A stretch of 64,000 nt of DNA from Alteromonas sp. CI.11.F.A3 (GCF_032925565.1 NZ_CP136708.1:4092001-4156000), one strand, 5' to 3'. Shown: positions 16,805 through 27,901, counted from the stretch's first letter. Made by a program: numbers and translations. The notes: generated by a model from the sequence alone, not told the origin.

Positions 16805-18307
16805 CTAACGTGTTAGCGTTCGAATTAACGATGCACGCAGCTTTTTGGAAAACAAAATATCTCGTTTAGTCCACGGTAAGCTTTGCTCACCATCAACTTC
16901 GCTCCACCGCTCAAATGACGCACGTGGCGATAGCATGCCTTGTTCGTTAATATCTTTTTCCGGCTTACCAGCCCAGTGCGTTATTTGCGCTTCAGGCTGT
17001 CTGAAAATATATAATCGCGCTTTGGCCAATTCATAGTTCATACGAATTAGCATCACGCCTCTCACGTTTTCTGAGTCTAATGCCTCTAACCCTGAGTACT
17101 GGCGAATATCTTGGGTGTGCAGAATGACATCAGAAGTGTCTGACTGAAAGGCTTTATCGATACGTTTTAGTAGGCTAATGTCGTAGCCATTGTCATTACT
17201 AATAAACCATTTTCCATTAATGAAAATGGCAGACCCACATGCGGTGAAATCTCGCTTTACGTCTTCTAGAAAATCTTGCGTTGCTTCGGCATCTTTCAGG
17301 CGAAGCTTATGCGTAATAGCCCCAACCTTCTCATCCAATGAGGTGAGTAATTGCAGGCGCTTTTTCGATTTGTGCGTGGAATACACCATAGAGAAATACT
17401 TCACCAGCATTTCCGCTTGATGGCGCAGCTGCGCATCAATGTGCGATTCAGTGCTGTTGTGACAGGACACTATGCCCCACAACTTACCAGTTTGAATGAT
17501 AGGAATAGAAAACGATGTAGCCACGCCCATGTTTTGCATATATTCGCCATGAATAGGCGACACACTGCGTAAATCCGAATACGTTAAGTTTAGCGGTTGT
17601 TCTGCTTGATTCAAAAAGTCAGCTGGCGGTGTAGCACTGCTAGCAATATATCGCGACGGATTTTCATAATACATCTGGCGGGCAATAGCTGGTATGTCCG
17701 ATGCAGGAAATTTTAACCCAATATACTTTGGCGCGCCTTCAATCACTTTTTCTGCTACCACTTCACCGCTCCAAAGTTCATTAAAGCGATAAAGCAATAT
17801 ACGTTCACAGGGCAAGAACTCATCAAGGGTTGAGATAAGCTGATCCCAAAAATCCTCATCTTCCCAATGCTGTTCAATGGTAGGAAGAATGGCCGATCTT
17901 AATTGCAAATACTGACGCTGGGAGACATTAGCAATGCTTGATTCTATCTCAATTAAAATCCCTTCTTCACTACGATGGCTTCTGAAGTTCAGTACATCAT
18001 CATTGAAGGGTTCGTTAAAGGCATAAGCTCTGTCGCCAGCCGTTGAACCTAAGTTATAAAGTATACTTAACGGTAGCCAGTCGAGTGATTTTACCGGCCT
18101 GCCTACCAGCTCTGAGGGCGAGAGGTGAATAAGACTGGCCAAATTACTGCTAGCCGCGGTGACCTGTAGAGATTCACTATCGATAAAAAAGGCGCCCCCA
18201 AATTGCTGAACCTTGCCACTTAAGTGCAAGGCTTCTTTTTCGCAATTTTCAACTAAGGTGTCAATCTCAGTATCGTGTTTATTACGGGTAATCGTATCAG
18301 GGTTCAT
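16805..18307 (-). CDS. Bacteriophytochrome photosensory core (PAS-GAF-PHY) without output domain
   Basis: This 500-residue protein matches the bacteriophytochrome photosensory module along its whole length. Cys22 in ENCEKEALHLSG aligns with the biliverdin-attaching cysteine, followed by a PAS domain (about 20-130). The GAF domain (about 150-310) has PASDIP at 201-206, His253 in SPIHGEYMQNMGV and His283 in SCHNS. The PHY domain (about 325-495) has the tongue signature PRASF at 461-465. The chain ends at the PHY boundary: no HisKA, GGDEF or other effector follows. The ATG at 18307, 7 bp past the upstream stop, is preferred over 18367. A red/far-red sensor acting on a separate partner is the natural inference. 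Confidence 0.92.
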   Translation of the reverse strand: MNPDTITRNKHDTEIDTLVENCEKEALHLSGKVQQFGGAFFIDSESLQVTAASSNLASLIHLSPSELVGRPVKSLDWLPLSILYNLGSTAGDRAYAFNEPFNDDVLNFRSHRSEEGILIEIESSIANVSQRQYLQLRSAILPTIEQHWEDEDFWDQLISTLDEFLPCERILLYRFNELWSGEVVAEKVIEGAPKYIGLKFPASDIPAIARQMYYENPSRYIASSATPPADFLNQAEQPLNLTYSDLRSVSPIHGEYMQNMGVATSFSIPIIQTGKLWGIVSCHNSTESHIDAQLRHQAEMLVKYFSMVYSTHKSKKRLQLLTSLDEKVGAITHKLRLKDAEATQDFLEDVKRDFTACGSAIFINGKWFISNDNGYDISLLKRIDKAFQSDTSDVILHTQDIRQYSGLEALDSENVRGVMLIRMNYELAKARLYIFRQPEAQITHWAGKPEKDINEQGMLSPRASFERWSEVDGEQSLPWTKRDILFSKKLRASLIRTLTR

Positions 18308-18314
18308 AATCTTA

Positions 18315-21300
18315 TTAGCTAATTTGTTTATTAAGCTCTGAGCAAGTAAGCATAGGCGAAAGAACAAGACCCTGTACTACATCGCACCCGATATCCCGTA
18401 AGTATTCGAGCTGCTGTTGAGTTTCAACTTTATCCGCGATGATTTTAAGACCTAGTGCTTTACCTGCATTAACCAAAGCTTGGATGAGTTTATTAGTGTC
18501 ATTGCTATCGCTAGCGTCGGCCATTAATCGGCTGGGAAGCTTAATTTCACTTGCACCGCTTCGTTGAAGCTGAGAGATAGCACTACTGTAAAGGCCATAG
18601 TCATCGATACAGATCACACTGCCCATTGACGCCAATGTCTTCAACCGATGGTAAATTCGCTCTTCACCACTTTCAATATCTTTTTCTGAAACTTCAAATT
18701 TAAATAGACCAGCGGTGAGTTCATAACGCTCAAGTACTGCCACAAAGTTTTTAATAAAATCGGATGTGAGCAACTGTGCCCCAGATAAATTAATTGCTAT
18801 GGCGGGCAGTTTGTTACCAAGCTGTATATATTGAGCAATTTCTCGCGCAACCAACTCAACCGCATGAAAGCCGATGGTTTCTATGAGCTTTCCACGCTCG
18901 GCAATATTAATGAATGACTCAGCACTGAGTACTTCACCATCACTATTTTTATAGCGCAGTAATGCCTCGGCGCCAATTATGGCATTCGAAGTAGACTCGA
19001 ACTGCGGTTGGTATACCATTGAAAACTGTTTACCATCTAGCGCCACTTTAAGCTGTTTTTCAACTTCTAAACGAGCCAATGCCTGCTCTTTCATCTTCGC
19101 GGTAAAGTATTGATATTGATTGCGACCAGAAGATTTCGCTAAATACATGGCTTCATCTGCGTGCTGCAAGAGTATTTCTGAGCTGATCCCATCTGCAGGG
19201 TAAACGGCGATACCAATGCTCGCAGATACGGAAATAGAATGGGTAGACACATCAAATTCGTTTTGAACCTGACTGATAATACGCTTTGCAATATCATCAA
19301 TTTCGTCGATATGAGAAGCCGATACTAAGGCTACAAACTCATCACCGCCAATTCGCGCCAACATATCTGTGTCTCGAATACATTGTTGCAGTCGCTTAGT
19401 AACCTGCTTAAGTAGCAAGTCGCCCACTTTATGACCTAAGTTATCATTAACTGGCTTGAAGTTATCTAGGTCAACAAAGAGTACACCGCACAGTTGCTTG
19501 CTGCGCTTCGCCCCATTTACCATTAATTCAAGGCGTTCAAGCAATACCGTCCTATTGGGTAAACCCGTTAATTCATCATGAGTAGCAAGGTACTCAATAC
19601 GGCGCTGCATATTTTTTATTTCGTCAATATTACTGTAAGACGCTACGTAATTAACAATATCGCCATTAGCGCCTTTTACTGCATTAACTGTTAGCCACAT
19701 TTTTACATGGCTACCATCTTTCACTTTGTTTATGACCTCACCTTGCCAAAACCCTCGTTCAATCAACGAGGCCTTCATTGCAGCAAAGAAATCTTTAGAG
19801 TGCTCTCCTGATTCCAGCAACTTAGGTGTTTTTCCGGTTAACTCCTGCTGAGAAAAACCCGTTAGCTCTGCAAATGTTTCATTGGTGGTAAGAATGCGCT
19901 GATTGGCATCGGTAACCAGGATAGCTTCACTGGTCCGCTCAAATATCTTGCCAGCTAAACGCAACTGTTCATTGGCATGTAGCTCTTTTGAAATATCTGT
20001 TGCTTGGGTACAAATTGACTTAATAGTGCCTTCTGCATCAAAAATAGGGAATCGCACACTTTTGATAATAACTTTACCAGCCCGCAAGGAGAACTCATCA
20101 AGGGTTTCTACCGGGGATAAAGCACGCATGGTGTCTAAGTCTTTTTCACGGAACTGGCGGGCAGTATCTCGCTCAAAAATTTGAAGGTCGGTTTTACCAA
20201 TCACATCTTGCGCGGTTACGCCAAAGACTTCTTCAAACCGAGAGTTCACAAACTCATATCTACCCGCATTATCTTTTAATGCAATTAACGCCAACGAGTT
20301 GTTCATTATCGATAATAGTTGCTCTTGGCTTTTTTCGATTCGCTCGTGGGCAATGACCAATTCTGAATTATCAATAATCACTAATATGGCCCCAGTGATG
20401 CGGTCTCGATTATCTAAAATTGGCGTGATAAAAATGTTGTAAGTTTCTTGGCTCGATGGCTTGATCACCATGCTCGTTTTTACACCATTACGCAGGGTTT
20501 TACTTAAGCGCTTTTCAATGTCTTCAAAATAGTCAGGAAAATTAAGCGAGTACATTGGCTTTTTAAACGAGCCATTATTCAAGTGAAAACGGCGATTGGC
20601 AGCGTCATTCGTTCGGTTTAAGCAGGTATCGGTATCAAACACCAAGATAGGGAAATCTAACGTGTTATAAACGCTCATTAACTCACTGTTTATGGCACCT
20701 AAATCAGCAGACTTACGCATGCTTTCTTCATTTACGCTAATGAGTTCTTCGTTAGTGGCTTGCAACTCTTCGTTGGTGGCTTCAAGTTCTTCGTTATTCG
20801 CTTGTAGCTCTTCGTTAGCGGCTTGCACTTCTTCATTAAGTGCCTGCATTTCTTCTGCAGAGGCAGCCATTTCCTCGGTAAGCGTTTGTAGTTGCTCACG
20901 CGCTGCAATCAGTTCGGCAACATCAGCTTCATTGGTTGCCGTCGGTTCTTTGGGCTCGGCATCAATAATAGCGTCGTCTTCGTAAAAATTAACTAAGTAG
21001 TGCTGAGGACTTTGGTTTTCTAGCGGCAACACCCTTAACTTCCACAGTAGGCTGTCATCATCAGCGAGGCGCTTAGCTCGGCTTGTGACTATTTCACCAG
21101 TACGACTGGCCTTATTCACACAAGAAATTAAGTCTGCGGCGAAAGGCGCAGCAATGAGTTTCGATAAATTAAGATCGGGCACCCCGGATGGAAACGTAAT
21201 AAAGCGTCGTAAATTGCCATGTGAGTGCAAAATGGCAAACCTTTCACTGATGAGTAAACTTGGCCCAAAGCTATCTAGCACAGAGCGAGTGAAAATATTT

Positions 21301-22817
21301 TCGTAGCTGTTAGTGATAGCCGTTTTCGTTTTAGTTATATCTACATGGCTTTTTAGCATTTTCGGCAGTGCGGGAGGCTTAGACGCCTCGCTTACTTTAA
21401 AAATTCTACTGCGCCTATCAAGGGCAACAAACATATCTTCTGTAGAGCCAATCGATTCAGACTTACCTAAAAAGAGAATACCTTCTTTGGTTAGCGAATA
21501 ACGAAACAGTGATAATACCCGCTGCTGTAAATCGCTATTAAAGTAGATAAGTACATTTCTAAACGACACCATATCAAGGTGTAAAAATGGCGGATCTCGC
21601 GTGATATCCTGACGAGAAAAGGTGATTACATCACGCAGTAATTTTTGCGGATAATACGCATTGTCAGCATACCGAAAGTATTTGTCGGTTAAATCGGATG
21701 AAAGGCTTGCAATGGCCTGAACAGAATAAGCCCCTTTGCGGGCAACTGAGAGTGCATGTTCGTCGATATCAGTCGCAAAAATCTGTAAGTTGGCATCAAT
21801 GCCCTGCTTCTCAATAGCTTCAAGAAATAAGATGGCTAATGAGTATGCCTCTTCCCCAGTGGCACATCCTGCTACCCATAACCGAATAGCATCGCCGCTG
21901 TTTTTATTCTCTACAATGCTCTGTATGTGCGTTTTGATAGCGTTAAAGGCAGTGTGATCTCTAAAAAAATCGGTAACTGAAATTAAAAGCTCTTTCGACA
22001 ATGCTATAACTTCATCGGCGTTATTGTCTAAATAGGTCAAGTAAGAGGGCAAATCTTCAGTTTGTGTGGCAATTAAACGGCGATTCACCCTGCGCAACAA
22101 GGTAGATTGTTTATAAAAACTGAAGTCTATTTTTGTAGCGGTTCTTATTTTTCCGTAGAGCTCACTCATTAATTCACTTCGAGTGTCTTCCTGCACCGCT
22201 AAGAAATTTCGCGCGATGTTTTGCGAAATATGTGCAATTTCTTGCCCCATTTCTTGGGGTTCAAGAATTGAATCCACAGCCACATTTTCAAGCGCCGCTT
22301 TGGGCATGCCATCATATTTTGCTGAGGCAGGGTCTTGTACAAAGGCAAATCCACCGACACCTTTGATGGCCTTAAGCCCTCTGGCACCATCGCCACCAGT
22401 ACCAGATAAGATAACGCCAATGGCGTGATCGCCAATTTCGTCAGCTAGTGATTCAAACAAGAGGTTTACCGAAGGCTTAGGCGAAAGCTCATCCGGGGAT
22501 TTATCGAGGTGTAAATACCCCTCTTTGTATTTGAGGTGGAAGCCCGGTGGGCCTACATAAATGGTGTTCGCTTTAATTTTACAATGCGGTGTAGCCTCGA
22601 CCACAGGGTATTCAGTTTCTCGCGCCAATATTTCTGTCATTTGGCTTTTATGGGTAGGCGATAAATGCTGAGCAATAATAAAAGACGCATTAATAGCTTT
22701 TGGTAATTCGCTTACCAAGTTAATCAATGCTTCTATTCCGCCCGCTGAAGAGCCTACGCCAACAATAAAAGGAGCTATCTCAGGTTTAGTCACCCGCGAT
22801 GACGGTAAGGATTCCAT
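18315..22817 (-). CDS. CheB-CheR-PAS-GGDEF-EAL fusion signalling protein
   Basis: This 1500-residue protein reads in order as follows. CheB methylesterase occupies about 15-195, with S24 in SSAGG, H51 and D143 in SGTGGDG. CheR methyltransferase (about 215-480) has VAGCATGEEAYSLA at 315-328 and FRNVLIYF at 419-426. A glutamate-rich coiled coil built on a seven-residue ANEELQA-type repeat covers about 636-705. Three PAS domains follow (about 711-815, 827-945, 952-1065). GGDEF (about 1075-1235) has GGDEF at 1157-1161 and an RxxD inhibitory site at 1148-1151. EAL (about 1255-1497) has EAL at 1284-1286. The EAL site is imperfect: D1462 replaces the usual Glu, and the DDFGTG loop is shortened to DDYGLY. 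It combines receptor methylation chemistry with c-di-GMP synthesis. The phytochrome follows in the same unit. Confidence 0.93.
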   Translation of the reverse strand: MESLPSSRVTKPEIAPFIVGVGSSAGGIEALINLVSELPKAINASFIIAQHLSPTHKSQMTEILARETEYPVVEATPHCKIKANTIYVGPPGFHLKYKEGYLHLDKSPDELSPKPSVNLLFESLADEIGDHAIGVILSGTGGDGARGLKAIKGVGGFAFVQDPASAKYDGMPKAALENVAVDSILEPQEMGQEIAHISQNIARNFLAVQEDTRSELMSELYGKIRTATKIDFSFYKQSTLLRRVNRRLIATQTEDLPSYLTYLDNNADEVIALSKELLISVTDFFRDHTAFNAIKTHIQSIVENKNSGDAIRLWVAGCATGEEAYSLAILFLEAIEKQGIDANLQIFATDIDEHALSVARKGAYSVQAIASLSSDLTDKYFRYADNAYYPQKLLRDVITFSRQDITRDPPFLHLDMVSFRNVLIYFNSDLQQRVLSLFRYSLTKEGILFLGKSESIGSTEDMFVALDRRSRIFKVSEASKPPALPKMLKSHVDITKTKTAITNSYENIFTRSVLDSFGPSLLISERFAILHSHGNLRRFITFPSGVPDLNLSKLIAAPFAADLISCVNKASRTGEIVTSRAKRLADDDSLLWKLRVLPLENQSPQHYLVNFYEDDAIIDAEPKEPTATNEADVAELIAAREQLQTLTEEMAASAEEMQALNEEVQAANEELQANNEELEATNEELQATNEELISVNEESMRKSADLGAINSELMSVYNTLDFPILVFDTDTCLNRTNDAANRRFHLNNGSFKKPMYSLNFPDYFEDIEKRLSKTLRNGVKTSMVIKPSSQETYNIFITPILDNRDRITGAILVIIDNSELVIAHERIEKSQEQLLSIMNNSLALIALKDNAGRYEFVNSRFEEVFGVTAQDVIGKTDLQIFERDTARQFREKDLDTMRALSPVETLDEFSLRAGKVIIKSVRFPIFDAEGTIKSICTQATDISKELHANEQLRLAGKIFERTSEAILVTDANQRILTTNETFAELTGFSQQELTGKTPKLLESGEHSKDFFAAMKASLIERGFWQGEVINKVKDGSHVKMWLTVNAVKGANGDIVNYVASYSNIDEIKNMQRRIEYLATHDELTGLPNRTVLLERLELMVNGAKRSKQLCGVLFVDLDNFKPVNDNLGHKVGDLLLKQVTKRLQQCIRDTDMLARIGGDEFVALVSASHIDEIDDIAKRIISQVQNEFDVSTHSISVSASIGIAVYPADGISSEILLQHADEAMYLAKSSGRNQYQYFTAKMKEQALARLEVEKQLKVALDGKQFSMVYQPQFESTSNAIIGAEALLRYKNSDGEVLSAESFINIAERGKLIETIGFHAVELVAREIAQYIQLGNKLPAIAINLSGAQLLTSDFIKNFVAVLERYELTAGLFKFEVSEKDIESGEERIYHRLKTLASMGSVICIDDYGLYSSAISQLQRSGASEIKLPSRLMADASDSNDTNKLIQALVNAGKALGLKIIADKVETQQQLEYLRDIGCDVVQGLVLSPMLTCSELNKQIS

Positions 22818-23333
22818 ACTACATTTAGCTCCATTTGAGTTAACTGAGTGCCAATGCGAACATTCAGTATTTGCGGCATCTTCACCGCATCTAATACGCT
22901 TACTATACCAGTAATTAGCACTGTAAAAATATACTAAAGTCTAATCTTATTACGTTAAATAAAACGCGTTACGTGCCTAAAAGGTTCAAAACGCCCGTAC
23001 TTGACGTTGAAAACTAACGCAAAGATCACGGCATTTTGCTGGTTTTATATAACGACTTCATCGGCGTTACTTGATAACTATTTCATCAAACTAAGTCTAG
23101 TTGCAAAATTGAGTCGACAATTAGGCAAGTAATAGGTTTATAGGTGGCTAAAAAGTAGGCGAGTAATAGTTAGTAACAGTAAAGAGTCCGAGGATAAAGC
23201 TCATAAATGGTAACTAAACACATATTTATGGACTGTCATCATGAAGTGATAAGTAAACGGATAGGTAAATCGCGAAAGGTATTGCATAGGGTCAAAGCCA
23301 TATCGATATCGATATGGCTAACAACGATGATGG
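22818..23333. other. Intergenic region upstream of the CheB-CheR fusion, downstream of parE
   Basis: This 516-bp stretch should carry the promoter of the fusion gene (reading left from about 22.9 kb) and the 3' end of parE transcripts. A 65-codon forward frame at 23207 has no family resemblance and overlaps parE antisense, so I do not call it. The only clear element is the 24-bp palindrome at 23296-23319. Confidence 0.5.
23296..23319. repeat. Perfect 24-bp palindrome downstream of parE
   Basis: The left arm AGCCATATCGAT (23296-23307) is exactly complementary to the right arm (23308-23319), with no spacer. The inner part alternates TATCGATATCGATA. It begins 14 bp past the parE stop. It is not GC-rich and lacks a T-run on either strand, so it is not a standard terminator. 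A dimeric DNA-binding protein site or a 3' RNA structure are both possible. Confidence 0.85.
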
Positions 23334-25244
<1,911 letters not shown>

Positions 25245-25436
25245 TTAAGCCAGCAACAAGGGTTAACGTACGCAGAAGACAACTGCAACGCAAGATAAAT
25301 TGATGTTACCAAGGCTTGCCTACCCTCGCAATGAAAAGGCGAAAGTCAGCAAGCTTGGTTAAAACGATGTGCCGTTAATACTAATGAATAATTACGAATA
25401 GTCGCGCAACAATGAGAAGCGAGTAGCCCCCAAAAA

Positions 25437-25499
25437 AATTAGCGGCCTGAACTAGCGGTGTAAATTAGCAGCCTAAATTAGCAGCACAACTTAGCTAAC
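25437..25499. repeat. Imperfect short tandem repeats upstream of parE
   Basis: Between yqiA and parE, units of 12-14 bp resembling AAATTAGCAGCCT recur four to five times with changes (AAATTAGCGGCCTG, AACTAGCGGTGT, AAATTAGCAGCCT, AAATTAGCAGCACA, ACTTAGC). They lie just past the yqiA stop. No function is evident. Confidence 0.6.
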
Positions 25500-25504
25500 G
25501 GCTT

Positions 25505-26089
25505 TTAGTCTTTAAGCAGAAAATCTGCAATGGCGGGCAAGTGATCTTCAAAGCCAATAAAGCTGTGATCGCCGCCTTCCTCTACCACTAGCGTACTCAT
25601 TGCGTATTTGGTTTCTGCTAAACGGTAATCTAAAGTTTCATCCTCAGTTTGCAATAACACCTTGTACGCTGGTGCATACTGCAATTCTTTAGCGTCTAGC
25701 TTTTCTATCACTTCAATATCGCTTTCAACGATATTAAACACTTCGCCCGTATACGGGTTGGTATGTTCTCCAATAAAACCTTGCAGTAATTCATAAGGTT
25801 TTACCGCAGGGTTAATCAATACCGCTTTTCCCGAGAACTTTTCAATTAAAAAAGTAGATAAATAACCGCCCATTGAACTACCAATAACGCGCAGGCCATC
25901 TTCAATTAGCGCAGGTGTGCTTTCTATCAGTGCCAGCAACTGGCTTTCTACTTGGCTCGGGTAATTCGAAAGCGCGGGAATATGCAATGTTACATCGGGG
26001 TGATGCTGCTCAAAATACGCTTTGGTAGCCTGCGCTTTTACAGACTGTGGTGAACTTAAAAAGCCATGAAGGTATAACACGTGTTTCAT
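25505..26089 (-). CDS. yqiA: YqiA-type esterase (alpha/beta hydrolase)
   Basis: This 194-residue alpha/beta hydrolase opens with VLYLHGFLSSPQSVKA and has the nucleophile elbow G-S-S72-M-G-G, then a C-terminal GGDHSF carrying the catalytic His. E. coli YqiA hydrolyses palmitoyl-CoA and short esters in vitro; the natural substrate is unknown. The ATG overlaps the cpdA stop by 4 bp (ATGA), indicating translational coupling. Confidence 0.92.
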   Translation of the reverse strand: MKHVLYLHGFLSSPQSVKAQATKAYFEQHHPDVTLHIPALSNYPSQVESQLLALIESTPALIEDGLRVIGSSMGGYLSTFLIEKFSGKAVLINPAVKPYELLQGFIGEHTNPYTGEVFNIVESDIEVIEKLDAKELQYAPAYKVLLQTEDETLDYRLAETKYAMSTLVVEEGGDHSFIGFEDHLPAIADFLLKD

Positions 26090-26841
26090 GTTGTTTTTAT
26101 TCTCTTTATGTCGCAGGTTAACGTTCCATCACCGCGTAACCTAATTAATTGATAACCTGGCTGCTCGTCACTTAACGCAAATTCAGGTGCCATTTCCCAC
26201 TGCCAACAACTTGCGGGGCAACCCATCACTGGTACTTTATTCTTGGTACCTAGCGTGTAACGAAGGGGCGAATGTACATGGCCATGAATAATGGCCGCTA
26301 ATGGAATGCCTTCCTCTACCCAGTTTAAAAACTCACCGGCGTTTGCCAAGTCGTGTTTATCCATCCAGCTTTCTGATGGCGAGGCATGGTGGTGCATGGC
26401 AAGTAAATGATGGCGATGTGAATGTTCAGATACTTGTTTGGCTATAGCCTTAAGCTCAAGAATATCTACTTGCCCTCTCGCGCCTTCAAAACGTGTATCT
26501 ACGCCGTGAATTTGCCAGTCGCCTAATTCAACTGGCGCGCCAGCAACAAGATGGTGAGCAGATAATGTATTAAAATGAGGGTTATTATCATGATTGCCGG
26601 CAATCACATAAACTGGTGCCTTGGCGTAGTTTTCTATTAACGCGGTAAAGTGCTGATAGCTTGTTAGAGAGTCATCGCCACTTATATCACCGGTAACGAT
26701 AATCGTGCTGATATTGGCGCTGTGCTGGAAAGCCTCAACCAATATCTGTTTTAGGCTGTGATAGGGATTAATCGCTCCATAACCTTGGCGAGTGGTATCA
26801 CCAAATAAATGGCAGTCGCTAATATGCAGCAGGGTACTCAC
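26086..26841 (-). CDS. cpdA: 3',5'-cyclic-AMP phosphodiesterase
   Basis: This 251-residue class III metallophosphoesterase has all metal motifs: HISDCHLFGD, VTGDISGDDS, AGNHDNN, MHHHASPS and IHGHVHSPL. Length and context match CpdA, which degrades cAMP and so tempers CRP-dependent control. It overlaps both neighbours by 4 bp (yqiB upstream, yqiA downstream). Confidence 0.93.
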   Translation of the reverse strand: MSTLLHISDCHLFGDTTRQGYGAINPYHSLKQILVEAFQHSANISTIIVTGDISGDDSLTSYQHFTALIENYAKAPVYVIAGNHDNNPHFNTLSAHHLVAGAPVELGDWQIHGVDTRFEGARGQVDILELKAIAKQVSEHSHRHHLLAMHHHASPSESWMDKHDLANAGEFLNWVEEGIPLAAIIHGHVHSPLRYTLGTKNKVPVMGCPASCWQWEMAPEFALSDEQPGYQLIRLRGDGTLTCDIKRIKTT

Positions 26842-27290
26842 GCTAGCGACGTTACCTTAGGACGCAGTTTGCGGCAAAAATCTAACCATTCAGCAAGAAA
26901 GATATTCACCATTTGCTTTTCATTGCGTTGGCGCATTTTTAAATTAGGGTATTCGTACGAAGGTTGAAGCGCGCCCGTATTTTGGCTACTTATTACTTCG
27001 GCCATTCTGGCATCATGGTACAAACGCACCGTCATTGATGGTGTTAAATAGCTGGGCATATCGTTGGACGTTTGTTTAAGGCTTAATGTACTGGTGTATC
27101 GAGCAGACTCAATAATCTTAATTTCGTAGGTAAGCGTGTCGCCCACAGTAAATACGTAGTTAAGTTCCTCTGTATCACAATCGGGCAGAATACGAAGAAT
27201 GTGCGCGTAGTTTAACTCGCACAATGCCTGCATTGTGGGTAGATGAGGGACGTATTTTCTGTGGGTACGTTGTGTCACGATATCTTCCAT
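26838..27290 (-). CDS. yqiB: DUF1249 protein YqiB
   Basis: This 150-residue protein matches YqiB, with YVPHLPTMQALCELNYAHILRILP near the start, IIESARYTSTL, PSMTVRLYHDARMAEV and YPNLKMRQRNEK. The open frame extends to 27377, but the ATG at 27290 matches the family and limits the overlap with nudF to 16 bp. Function is unknown. Its fixed place between nudF and cpdA is conserved in many gammaproteobacteria. Confidence 0.9.
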   Translation of the reverse strand: MEDIVTQRTHRKYVPHLPTMQALCELNYAHILRILPDCDTEELNYVFTVGDTLTYEIKIIESARYTSTLSLKQTSNDMPSYLTPSMTVRLYHDARMAEVISSQNTGALQPSYEYPNLKMRQRNEKQMVNIFLAEWLDFCRKLRPKVTSLA

Positions 27291-27901
27291 TGCTCCATTA
27301 GCGTGGATTTGTTCATAAAGAACCATTGTAGCGCAATTACTGCGGCAGCGTTGTCTATATGGCCGTTTTCCAGCCATTCAAGGGCAGTTTGCTCAGCCAC
27401 TCTATGTACTTTGATATCTTCCGACTCTGTCTCTAATCCGTGAATGCCGTGAGCTTTTTCTGCATTGGTTTTGGCAATAAAAATATGAATACGCTCGGTG
27501 GTGCCCCCAGGGCTAGATAAATAACTCATTGCTTTGGTGAGATTTTCAAGCTCAATACCGGCCTCTTCCATCGACTCTCTATGGCATACATCTACTTCTG
27601 TTTCACCTTCATCAATCATGCCTGCAATTATTTCTATCAGCCAAGGGGTTGAAGATGTCGCTAATGCCCCTATTCTAAACTGCTCAATAAGAACAAATTC
27701 CTTCAAAATAGGATCGTAGGGCAATACGCCTACAGCATGACCGCGTTCAAATAGCTCTCGTTTCACTGTACCGCTTTGGGTGCCGTCGAAGCATTTGTGC
27801 GTAAACAGATATTCTTGCATGGTGAAAAAACCACGATAAACCGGTTTTACACTCGTAATTTCAACGTCGTTTGAGGTAAATGAAAGGATTTTCTTGCTCA
27901 T
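27275..27901 (-). CDS. nudF: ADP-ribose pyrophosphatase (Nudix)
   Basis: This protein has 208 residues, with the Nudix box spanning about 101-123 (G-x5-E-x7-RESMEEAGI) preceded by STPWLIEIIAGMID. The N-terminal PVYRGFFTMQEY and LIEQFRIGAL segments fit the ADP-ribose pyrophosphatase subgroup. It cleaves ADP-ribose to AMP and ribose 5-phosphate. First gene of the nudF-yqiB-cpdA-yqiA-parE series and divergent from tolC. Confidence 0.93.
   Translation of the reverse strand: MSKKILSFTSNDVEITSVKPVYRGFFTMQEYLFTHKCFDGTQSGTVKRELFERGHAVGVLPYDPILKEFVLIEQFRIGALATSSTPWLIEIIAGMIDEGETEVDVCHRESMEEAGIELENLTKAMSYLSSPGGTTERIHIFIAKTNAEKAHGIHGLETESEDIKVHRVAEQTALEWLENGHIDNAAAVIALQWFFMNKSTLMEQWKIS

Noticed and set aside
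20692..20985. 97-codon Ser/Ala/Cys-rich forward frame
   Set aside because: It is the shadow of the Glu-rich coiled-coil repeat of the CheB-CheR fusion on the other strand.
22818..23333. Possible tRNA or small RNA in the largest gap
   Set aside because: No cloverleaf, CCA end or strong promoter-terminator pair could be found by eye.
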